DNA of 64,000 nt from Mycobacterium europaeum (GTDB taxonomy: Bacteria > Actinomycetota > Actinomycetes > Mycobacteriales > Mycobacteriaceae). The notes below the pieces were generated by a model. The model was not told the DNA's origin and did no database searches. It saw only the letters and a program-made list of their open reading frames with translations. Positions within the stretch are counted from its first letter, which is position 1. Each line of letters begins with the position of its first letter. Both the position numbers and the translations under genes were made by a program. The stretch is from the NCBI RefSeq assembly GCF_002102155.1, contig NZ_LQOU01000016.1, positions 124,001-188,000 on the forward strand, given 5' to 3'. Of the stretch, positions 15,951 to 23,407 are shown piece after piece.

Positions 15951-17270
15951 TCAGTGCTCCAGCTGCGGGAGGTGGTCGGTGAACCAGTCGCGGGCGAGCA
16001 CAGCCGCCCGGGCGAGGGCGCCCTCTTCTTCGAAGAGGTGGGTGGCGCCCGGCACCACAGCGACCTCACACTCGACCGGGATCGCCGCTTGGGCCTGCCG
16101 GTTGAGCGCCAGCACCATTTCGTCGCGTCCCCCCACGATCAGCAGGGTCGGGGAGTCGACGTGGCGCAGGGCGTCGCCGGCCAGGTCGGGCCGGCCGCCG
16201 CGCGAGACGACCGCCGCCACCTTGACCCCGGGATGGGCGGCCGCGGTGAGCGCCGCGCCCGCTCCGGTGCTGGCGCCGAAGTAACCGACCGGCAATGCGG
16301 CGGTATCGGGCTGCGCTGCCAGCCAGCCCGTGACGTCGATCAGGCGACTGGCGAGCAGCGCGATGTCGAATACCTTGGCGCGGTTGCGCTCTTCTTTGGG
16401 GGTGAGCAAGTCGAAGAGCACCGTGGCGAAGCCGGCGTTGTTGAGCACCTCGGCGACAAAGCGGTTACGCGGGCTGTGCCTGCTGCTGCCGCTGCCGTGG
16501 GCGAATACCACGACACCCTTCGGGTGCTCGGGAATGGTCAGGTGCCCGGCCACCGCAACAGATCCGGTCGGCACCCAGATCTCCTCGTCGCGCAGCGGCG
16601 GATCGTCGGTGTCGGCGGCGACCACCCCGAAACCGTCGCGCGCGCTCTCGAGCAGGGCGACGACCTCGTCATCGGAGGTCTGCGGGAAGTGGCGGTATCC
16701 CTGGCCGACGGCGAGATAGGGCACCGGCGTTTCCAGGCATACCACCTCGTCGGCGTATCGAGCGAACTGCTGGGCGGTCTCGGTTGCCGCGATGGGGACG
16801 GCCAACACCACCTTGCCGGCCCCCTCGGCACGGGCCACCTGGCAGGCGGCCTGTGCGGTGGCGCCGGTCGCGATCCCGTCGTCGACGATCAGCGCGATCC
16901 GTCCGCGCAGCGGAACCGGTTGGCGCGCGCCGCGGAAGCGTTCCGACCGGCGTTGCAGCTCGGCCAGCTCCTGGGCCTCGACCGCAGCCATTTCCTGGTG
17001 GGTGAGCCGCGCCTCGCGGACCACGGCGTCGCTGAATACACGCACCCCGCCATCTCCGACGGCGCCGAAAGCGAGTTCCCGGTGGTAGGGCACTCCCAGC
17101 TTGCGCACCAGGAGCACATCCAGGGGGGCTTGCAGCGCCTTGGCGACCTCGAAGGCCACCGGAACTCCGCCGCGCGGCAGGCCGAGCACCACCACATCCT
17201 GCCCGCGCAGGTATCCCATCCGTGCGCCCAATTGGCGCCCGGCGTCGGCGCGGTCGATGAATCGCCTCAT
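15951..17270 (-). CDS. Phosphoribosyltransferase fused to alpha/beta hydrolase (Rv0571c-like)
   Basis: Two-domain protein of 439 residues. Residues 1-210 are a type I phosphoribosyltransferase with the PRPP loop LIVDDGIATGATA (about residue 120). Residues 225-439 are a dienelactone-hydrolase-like domain with GVVVFAHGSGSS, the nucleophile region GYFGASTGAGAA, and acid/His near GGRDEM and GATHLFEE. M. tuberculosis Rv0571c has the same architecture and size and belongs to the DosR regulon. The ATG at 17270 has a GGGAG ribosome site that overlaps the upstream gene's end. Only 10 bp separate it from the Balon-like gene, so they form one operon. The substrate is unknown. Confidence 0.85.
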   Translation of the reverse strand: MRRFIDRADAGRQLGARMGYLRGQDVVVLGLPRGGVPVAFEVAKALQAPLDVLLVRKLGVPYHRELAFGAVGDGGVRVFSDAVVREARLTHQEMAAVEAQELAELQRRSERFRGARQPVPLRGRIALIVDDGIATGATAQAACQVARAEGAGKVVLAVPIAATETAQQFARYADEVVCLETPVPYLAVGQGYRHFPQTSDDEVVALLESARDGFGVVAADTDDPPLRDEEIWVPTGSVAVAGHLTIPEHPKGVVVFAHGSGSSRHSPRNRFVAEVLNNAGFATVLFDLLTPKEERNRAKVFDIALLASRLIDVTGWLAAQPDTAALPVGYFGASTGAGAALTAAAHPGVKVAAVVSRGGRPDLAGDALRHVDSPTLLIVGGRDEMVLALNRQAQAAIPVECEVAVVPGATHLFEEEGALARAAVLARDWFTDHLPQLEH

Positions 17271-17280
17271 GGTTTGCTCC

Positions 17281-18405
17281 CTAGGGTCGTCGACCGGCGA
17301 GCCTGTCGGTCGCGGCATACCGCAGCAACGCGCCGGCCCCGGCCTCGGGGGCGATCCGGTGGTCGGCCCGCACCAGGGAAGCGCCGACCGCGACGGCGCA
17401 GAACGGCAAAGCCTCGTCGGCCCTGGCCACCCGTTCCACCGGTTCGCCGAGGTCGGACAGCGCGTCGGCATCGGGAGCGATCGTCGTCAGCGCCTTGCCG
17501 GTGACCACGGTGGCGTCGCCCAGGTCGCCGACGATCAGCGTGTCGACGTTCCCGTCGCGCAGCGCCGCGCACACGGCGGCCAGGCCGCCGGCCGCCAGCC
17601 CGGAGCCGCGCCCCTGTTCGGCTTCGAATCGCTCGGCGGCGCTGGTCGTTTCGGCGCTGCGACGGCGTTCGAACTCCGCGGCGGTCAGTTCGCTGATTTC
17701 GTTCTGATCGATACCGGTCTTGCGGGCCGCGGCGTGCAGCTGCACGACCCGCGCGGCCACCCGCTCCGGCAGCTCGGCCGTCACGTCCGCGAGCGAACGC
17801 ACCTGCCCGCAGAGGAACACCACCTCGGGGTCCGCCTCGTCCACCATCCGAGTGAGCTCGTCGGCGACCGCGCGGCAGTTCATCCGGATCGCCTCCTCGG
17901 TGGTGTGCTGGAGGTCGCCGTACCCGTTCCAGCCGGCCGTGACCGGCTTGTGTACCGGATACCCACCGCCGTCGACGGTCTTCGAGGTGACGGCGTCGCC
18001 CTGATGGAGGCTGATGTCCGCTCCGGTGTGGTCGACCGCGGCGAACACGTACGTCGGGTGCTGCACCTGCATACCGATCAACGGCACGAGGTACGGGTAA
18101 TCCGAAAGGCGCACCACCGTGGCCGCCGGCGGGGTGATCAGCTGCTCGTCGACCAGGACCTGATCGTTCGTCGCGATCACGGCGCGGCCCCGCCGACCGA
18201 CGGCGGGCCGATGGTGCAGCACGGCTTGCTCGAGCATGCCCAGGACCTTCGCGTCCGCGCCCATGTCCTCGAGTTGCCTGCGGATGTCGCCCCATTTCAC
18301 TTCGAGCTGCTCGGCGGCGTCCAGAGTGTCGTGGGAGTCGTCGAAGTACACTGAGGCGAACGGACCTTGCGCCTTCGCCAACAATTTCAGGCGATCTGAG
18401 TGCAT
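17281..18405 (-). CDS. Balon-type ribosome hibernation factor, Rv2629-like
   Basis: Protein of 374 residues, the same length as M. tuberculosis Rv2629, with long matching stretches such as GPFASVYFDDSHDTLDA, FAAVDHTGAD, VTAGWNGYGD and DEALPFCAVAVGA. The family is related to archaeal/eukaryotic release factor 1 and to Balon, which occupies the ribosomal A site in hibernating bacteria. Rv2629 is DosR-regulated. I chose the ATG at 18405 because a GTGGAGGATGGA ribosome site precedes it and the length then equals Rv2629; ATGs at 18432 and 18459 exist. A DosR-like box lies 88 bp upstream. Confidence 0.9.
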   Translation of the reverse strand: MHSDRLKLLAKAQGPFASVYFDDSHDTLDAAEQLEVKWGDIRRQLEDMGADAKVLGMLEQAVLHHRPAVGRRGRAVIATNDQVLVDEQLITPPAATVVRLSDYPYLVPLIGMQVQHPTYVFAAVDHTGADISLHQGDAVTSKTVDGGGYPVHKPVTAGWNGYGDLQHTTEEAIRMNCRAVADELTRMVDEADPEVVFLCGQVRSLADVTAELPERVAARVVQLHAAARKTGIDQNEISELTAAEFERRRSAETTSAAERFEAEQGRGSGLAAGGLAAVCAALRDGNVDTLIVGDLGDATVVTGKALTTIAPDADALSDLGEPVERVARADEALPFCAVAVGASLVRADHRIAPEAGAGALLRYAATDRLAGRRP

Positions 18406-18493
18406 TCCATCCTCCACTGCTTGCGTCGTCATTGCGGTTCGTCCCACCGTATGGATCACGACGGCGACGCCACGAGAGTCGTTGGCCCTCGGC

Positions 18494-18513
18494 TGCGGGT
18501 CTAAGGTCCCAGG
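18494..18513. promoter_or_regulatory. DosR-box-like site, divergent promoter region
   Basis: TGCGGGTCTAAGGTCCCAGG matches the DosR consensus at about 14 of 20 positions. It lies 88 bp from the Balon-like start and 91 bp from the beta-propeller start, so one box may serve both divergent genes. Confidence 0.6.
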
Positions 18514-18604
18514 CTCGCGGCGCGCGAGACTCGCCCGCCTCGCGGACCTCGGCGGTGGTTTAGAGGACTTTCTTCCCTACTTCGCCGCCGCCGGCTTGCC
18601 AACG

Positions 18605-19642
18605 ATGGGATGGGTGGAACGACGAACCGGGGGATCCGTCATCGCACGGGTGACATTCGACGACCGACTGCACGACCTCACCGCAAACCCGGGCAATTCG
18701 GTCGCCTACGCAGCGCTGAGCGACTCGGTGGCATTCATCGGCAGCCACTACGAGATCCTCAGCGTTATCCCGGCCGGCGGGCACCCGCGGGCACTGACCA
18801 TCGGCGCCGACGGAAGCCGGCTGTACACCGCCAACCACGGCGGCTCGGTGTCGGTGATCGACATATCCGACCACCGCGTCGGTGTCATTCCCGGCGCGTG
18901 CTGCGTGCAGCAGGTCGACACCCCGGACGGGGCCTTGATCTATGCGGCCGGCAATGCCGCCAATCGCGGGCGAGTGTGGGTGCTCGGCGAGGGGACCGCC
19001 CTCGGCGCCCCCGTGGCCGGGTTCGACGGCCGCGCCGTCACCAGCCTGGTGGCAGACTCCGGACGCCAACGCCTGTACGTGGGGCTGTGCCGACGCAGCG
19101 ATCACTACCACCAATACGACGCCGGCTCGCTCGCCGTCATCGACGCCGCGACCGATGTGGTGCGCCATACCGTCGGACTGATCGGCGCGCCCGACACGAT
19201 CACCATCGGCGGGTCGATGGCGTACGCGACGCACTATGACCGTTCCTGCGTCTCGGCGATCGACCTCGCGTCCTTCGAGGTCAAGTTGATCCCATTGGGG
19301 GACAAGCCGATTGAGGTGCAAATCACGCCGGACGGTTTGCGGGCGTACGTGGTGAGCAGCGGTTCGTTGTCGGTGGTCGACACGGTCACCGGCGAAGCGG
19401 AGCGGATGCCGGCCGCGGACCTGCCGCGCTGTGTACGGATCAGCCCGAGCGGCAAATACGCCTACGTGAGCAACTTCGGTGAGCGCAGCGTGTCGATCGT
19501 CGACACCATCGCCCAATGCGTGACCGACACCATCGATGTCGGCGGTCATCCCGAAGCGTTGGCGGTGAGCGCCGACGGCGACCGGCTCTATGTCGGCGAC
19601 TACTGGTCGGGAACCGTCACCGTCTTGTCGGTCCAGCCGTAG
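18605..19642 (+). CDS. YVTN-type beta-propeller repeat protein
   Basis: Protein of 345 residues built from about seven repeats of roughly 40 residues with the YVTN/YncE pattern. Examples are GGHPRALTIGADGSRLYTAN, KPIEVQITPDGLRAYVV and GGHPEALAVSADGDRLYVGDY. It lacks a signal peptide in the chosen frame, and the start is uncertain: ATG at 18605 or GTG at 18614. Propellers of this type act as binding scaffolds or, rarely, enzymes. It shares a divergent promoter region with the Balon-like gene and so is probably hypoxia-induced. A relation to M. tuberculosis Rv1057 is possible but not established here. Confidence 0.8.
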   Translation: MGWVERRTGGSVIARVTFDDRLHDLTANPGNSVAYAALSDSVAFIGSHYEILSVIPAGGHPRALTIGADGSRLYTANHGGSVSVIDISDHRVGVIPGACCVQQVDTPDGALIYAAGNAANRGRVWVLGEGTALGAPVAGFDGRAVTSLVADSGRQRLYVGLCRRSDHYHQYDAGSLAVIDAATDVVRHTVGLIGAPDTITIGGSMAYATHYDRSCVSAIDLASFEVKLIPLGDKPIEVQITPDGLRAYVVSSGSLSVVDTVTGEAERMPAADLPRCVRISPSGKYAYVSNFGERSVSIVDTIAQCVTDTIDVGGHPEALAVSADGDRLYVGDYWSGTVTVLSVQP

Positions 19643-19676
19643 CCTGCCCGGCCGGGGCGAGAGCGAAAGACGCCGT

Positions 19677-21518
19677 TCACTCGTAGAGCGCGTTGAGGCG
19701 GTCGGCGAATTTCTCGATGACCACCTTGCGCTTGAGCTTCATGCTGGGCGTCAGATCGCCCGACTCCACGGTGAATTCGCGGTCGGCGATGGTGAACTTC
19801 TTGATCTGTTCCCAGCGATTCAGCTCGGCGTTCAAGGCGTCGATGTACCCGGCGATCAGCTCCTGTGTCTTGTCGTCACGCGCGATCTCGGCGAACGACT
19901 TGCCCGCCAGACCGTTTTTGTTGGCCCAGTCGGTGATCGCCTCAGTGTCCAGGCTGACCAGAGCGACACAATATGGCTTGCCCTCGCCATAGACGACGAT
20001 CTCGCTCACGTACGGGCACGAGCCTTTGAACCGCGCGTCGATCGCTGAGGGCGCCACGTACTTGCCCTGCGAGGTCTTGAACATGTCCTTCTTGCGGTCG
20101 GTGATCCGCAGGAACCCGTCGGCGTCGATCTGCCCGATGTCACCGGTGTGGAACCAGCCGTCCCCGTCGAGCGCCTCGGCCGTGGCGTCCGGCAGCTCGT
20201 GGTAGGCGGTCATCAGACCCGGGCCCTTGAGCAAGATCTCGCCGTCGTCGGCGATCTTGACGTCGGTGGCCGGGAACGGTCGGCCGACCGTCCCGAAGCG
20301 ATATGCGTTGGGCCGGTTGATGAACGATGCGGCGGCGGTCTCGGTCAGCCCGTAGCCTTCGAGCACGATGATGCCCACCGCGTCGAACCACTGCGCGACG
20401 TCGCGGTCGAGCGCCGCGGCCGCGGAGACGAAGAACCGCAGGCGCCCGCCGAACCGCTCCCGGATCGTGGAGAGCACCAGCCGGTCGGCGACCTTGTAGG
20501 ACAGTGACGACGCCAGCGAGGGATTCTTCCCGGCCTGCCGGGCTTTGGACACCTTCAGGCCGACCCCGATCGCCCAATCGAAGACAATCTTCTTGAGCCT
20601 GCCCTGCTCGGCCGCCATGTCCTGGATGCGCGCGTGCGCCTTCTCGAAGATGCGCGGTGCCGCACCCATGATGGTCGGGTGCAGGGCCGCGAGGTTGTCG
20701 ATGATCCTCTCGACACGCCCGTCGACGGCCGTGGGGAAACCGACCTGCAGGGGCAGCGCCAGCATCACCTTGCCGAACGCGTGTGCCAGCGGCAGCCAGA
20801 GGAAGTTCAGGTCGTCGGGGCCGAGGATGCCCAGCGAATCGATGGCCGCCGCGGTGTAGGTCCAAGCCCCGTGCGTCAGCCGCACACCCTTGGGGCGCCC
20901 GGTGGTGCCGGAGGTGTAGATGAGGCTGGCCAGCTGTTCGGGGCCGACGGCGGCGATCCGCTCGTTGACGGCGTCGGGGGAGTCCGCGAGCAGTTGCTTG
21001 CCCAACAGATCCAGATCGGCAAGGGAGATCACCCAGTCACCGCCGTCGCCGTTGCCGTCGATCATGACGACCTTGCGCACGTCGGGGAGTTCGGCCCGGT
21101 GCTCGAGCAGCTTGTCCAGCTGGGTCTGGTTTTCGGCGACCACCACCCGGCTGCCGGAGTTGGCGACGATGTAGGCGACATCGCCGGCGTTCGTCGTCGG
21201 GTACACGGTGGTGGTCGCGGCGCCGGCGCACATGATCGCGAAGTCGACGAGCACCCACTCGTAACGCGTCGCGGACGCGAGCGCGACCCGGTCCTCGTGC
21301 TCGATCCCCAGCGAGATCAGCCCCGCGGCGAGATTGTTGACGCGTTCGCCGACCTGCTGCCAGGTCACGCTTGCCCACGTGTGGTCCTGCGGGTAGCGAA
21401 ACGCCTCCGCTTGCGGGCTGGCGGCGACGCGGTTGACGAACATCTGTGCCACCGACGGCGCGCGGTCCTCGATCTTGCGGAAATCAGGCCTCTCCGTTGA
21501 GGCGAAAGGTGCTTTCAT
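19677..21518 (-). CDS. Long-chain fatty acyl-CoA ligase (FadD15-type)
   Basis: AMP-forming ligase of 613 residues. The phosphate-binding motif LIYTSGTTGRPKG, EGYGLTETAA, the hinge aspartate in FHTGDIGQIDADGF and the C-terminal SMKLKRKVV lysine region are all present. The long insert and C-terminus match the FadD15/FACL class that makes long-chain acyl-CoA rather than the short FAAL class. The start at 21518 (MKAPF) is the first ATG; a longer frame upstream is unsupported. A box-like sequence lies 88 bp upstream. In this setting it may supply acyl-CoA for the WS/DGAT enzyme encoded downstream in the island. Confidence 0.87.
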   Translation of the reverse strand: MKAPFASTERPDFRKIEDRAPSVAQMFVNRVAASPQAEAFRYPQDHTWASVTWQQVGERVNNLAAGLISLGIEHEDRVALASATRYEWVLVDFAIMCAGAATTTVYPTTNAGDVAYIVANSGSRVVVAENQTQLDKLLEHRAELPDVRKVVMIDGNGDGGDWVISLADLDLLGKQLLADSPDAVNERIAAVGPEQLASLIYTSGTTGRPKGVRLTHGAWTYTAAAIDSLGILGPDDLNFLWLPLAHAFGKVMLALPLQVGFPTAVDGRVERIIDNLAALHPTIMGAAPRIFEKAHARIQDMAAEQGRLKKIVFDWAIGVGLKVSKARQAGKNPSLASSLSYKVADRLVLSTIRERFGGRLRFFVSAAAALDRDVAQWFDAVGIIVLEGYGLTETAAASFINRPNAYRFGTVGRPFPATDVKIADDGEILLKGPGLMTAYHELPDATAEALDGDGWFHTGDIGQIDADGFLRITDRKKDMFKTSQGKYVAPSAIDARFKGSCPYVSEIVVYGEGKPYCVALVSLDTEAITDWANKNGLAGKSFAEIARDDKTQELIAGYIDALNAELNRWEQIKKFTIADREFTVESGDLTPSMKLKRKVVIEKFADRLNALYE

Positions 21519-21605
21519 AACTCGAATCCATTGTTCCCGAACGGATACCGATGGCGTGACGCACCGGCATACCACTCGATCCTGCGGGGGGGTGGCGGTC
21601 CGGCG

Positions 21606-21625
21606 ATAGAGACGAAAGTCACGTC
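21606..21625. promoter_or_regulatory. Weak DosR-box-like site upstream of fadD
   Basis: ATAGAGACGAAAGTCACGTC matches the DosR consensus at about 13 of 20 positions and contains the core GACGAAAGTC that recurs near 15050. It is 88 bp upstream of the ligase start. Confidence 0.4.
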
Positions 21626-21674
21626 GGGGAGCGGCGAACGTCCCCGGCGACCGCGCCCGGCCGGGCGTTGGGCG

Positions 21675-21938
21675 TCAGTCGGCCGGGGCTATTTCGATGG
21701 ACAGGCACTCGCCGAGGGCATGCGCCGTGGACCAGTCGCCGCCTCGGACGGCGCGCTCGAGGTCGTCGACCAACGGGCTGTGGGCACCGAGTTCGGCCAG
21801 CCAGGCGGACACGGTCTCGGGAATCTGATTGGCGGGCACCCGGGCGACATGTCCCTCGTGGAGGCGATCGGTCAGCTGATAAATCGCGGCTGTCGGCTTA
21901 CGCTGGGGCCAATGCTGCCGCCACTTCGCTGTATTCAT
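21675..21938 (-). CDS. Small unknown protein in dormancy island
   Basis: Protein of 87 residues with no membrane segment or recognised motif. It starts MNTAKWRQHWPQRK (basic) and ends acidic; the middle is predicted helical (TDRLHEGHVARVPANQIP, DDLERAVRGGDW). A strong GGGGAGGGATC ribosome site before the ATG at 21938 argues that it is real. It lies between the fadD and Pat-like genes. It resembles in size and composition the many small DosR-regulon hypotheticals, but I cannot match it to a named one. Confidence 0.65.
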   Translation of the reverse strand: MNTAKWRQHWPQRKPTAAIYQLTDRLHEGHVARVPANQIPETVSAWLAELGAHSPLVDDLERAVRGGDWSTAHALGECLSIEIAPAD

Positions 21939-22266
21939 GATCCCTCCCCATCAGCCTTAACGATCCATCTGACCAGTCCCGAAGGTCCGGCCGTAGAGGA
22001 CAAGAGCACGATTACCGAAAGGCTTTGGTCTTACTTCCGGCCTGCCGAAGTCCCAGTCCGACAGGGTCTTTTGTCACTGCGGTCACCTACTTACTTCTCC
22101 GGCGATGGCGGTGCCGGTCGCGTACCGTACATCGGGGATGGTGTATCGCCACGTTACTTGTTTCAAGGGCCCTGGATTCCGAAATCGGCGAAATGACCGT
22201 ATTAGCAATGGATTCGCAATCGGGGCGTGATTCGGGCCGGATTCCGGGGCGGGCAGGCGGGCCGGC
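21939..22266. other. 328-bp divergent intergenic region
   Basis: This gap separates the divergent small unknown gene and the Pat-like gene. It contains a box-like ACAGGGTCTTTTGTCACTGC at 22061-22080 (about 11 of 20 positions) and several GGTC/GTCC half-sites around it. No open frame with a ribosome site was found. The distance to either start (123 and 186 bp) is longer than for the other boxes, so regulation is less certain. Confidence 0.4.
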
Positions 22267-23250
22267 GTGAGGGTGGTCAGCACCCAGGAACTGGCGGACC
22301 TGCCCGTGTTCGCCGACATCCCGGCCGAGGAACTCGCGGTGTTGGCCGCCCTGCTCGAGCCCCTGCGCGCCGCCGCCGGCGAGGTCTTGATGCGCCAAGG
22401 AGAGCGGGCCGAGTCGTTCGCGATCATCGCGTCCGGTTCCGTCGTGGTCAGGCATGTCGGCCCGAAGGCGCGCGTCACCACCACCGAGATGACGGCCACG
22501 ACGATCGTCGGCGAGATCGCGCTGCTGCGCCACGCGACCCGCACGGCAACCGTGACGGCGCGGGACGACGTGTGGGGCTACATCGGATACAGCGCCGCCT
22601 TCGACTGCATGCTCGCCATGCCGGCAGTCGCCGACCGGATGCTGCGCACCGCCCGGCAACGGCTGGCCGCCTACATCTCCCCCATCCCGGTGCCGACCAG
22701 CGACGGCGCCGTGCTGTCGCTGCGCCCCGTCCTACCCGGTGACGCCGAGCGATTCAAGAGCAGTGGTTCCTTCTCCCGGGAGACCCTGTACCGGCGCTAC
22801 CAAGGCGGCACTCCGACCGATGCCCGGCTGACCTATCTGTTCGAGGTCGACTATGTCGACCACTTCGTCTGGGTGGTCACCGACGGCGTGGCGGGTCCGG
22901 TCGTCGCCGACGCCCGGTTCATCCGTGATCAGGACGATCCCGTCTCGGCGGAGGTCGCGCTCACCGTGGCCGACGGTTACCAGGGGCGCGGAATCGGCAC
23001 GCTGCTGCTCTGCGCGCTGGCGGTCGCGGCGCGCGTCGACGGCATCAAGCGGTTCCATGCCCGCGTGCTGGCCGACAATCCGCCCGCGCGCGCGTTGGGC
23101 GACAAGGTGCACGCCTGCTGGGCGCGCGAGGAACCGGGCGTGGTCACCACGACGGGGGAGATCCCGCGTTTCCGCGATCTGCCACTCGATCGCGCCACGT
23201 ATCAGCAGATGCGGCAGGTGGCCCGCCAGGTGATCCACGCATTCGACTAG
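22267..23250 (+). CDS. cNMP-binding protein lysine acetyltransferase, Rv0998/Pat-like
   Basis: Protein of 327 residues with a cyclic-nucleotide-binding domain (about 10-130, GEVLMRQGE and [18 protein letters not shown]) followed by a GNAT acetyltransferase domain (about 150-315, with [21 protein letters not shown] as acetyl-CoA loop). The M. tuberculosis enzyme Rv0998 has the same order and length; it is activated by cAMP and acetylates acyl-CoA synthetases. The catalytic Glu of that enzyme corresponds to the Glu in [10 protein letters not shown]. It starts with GTG and sits between two adenylate-forming ligases, its likely substrates. Whether this is the main Pat or a second copy cannot be told. 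Confidence 0.86.
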   Translation: MRVVSTQELADLPVFADIPAEELAVLAALLEPLRAAAGEVLMRQGERAESFAIIASGSVVVRHVGPKARVTTTEMTATTIVGEIALLRHATRTATVTARDDVWGYIGYSAAFDCMLAMPAVADRMLRTARQRLAAYISPIPVPTSDGAVLSLRPVLPGDAERFKSSGSFSRETLYRRYQGGTPTDARLTYLFEVDYVDHFVWVVTDGVAGPVVADARFIRDQDDPVSAEVALTVADGYQGRGIGTLLLCALAVAARVDGIKRFHARVLADNPPARALGDKVHACWAREEPGVVTTTGEIPRFRDLPLDRATYQQMRQVARQVIHAFD

Positions 23251-23407
23251 ACCGCGAGTGACAAACGCCCCGTGCTTTGATGGCTTTGCGCCCTTACCGA
23301 AGAGCCGGGTACGCCCGCACCATGAGGACTTGTTCGCCAGTTCGAGGAGTTGTGCCATGGAGTCGCTCATCGAATGCGTTTCTGGATCCCCAGCCGCTTC
23401 GTGACCG

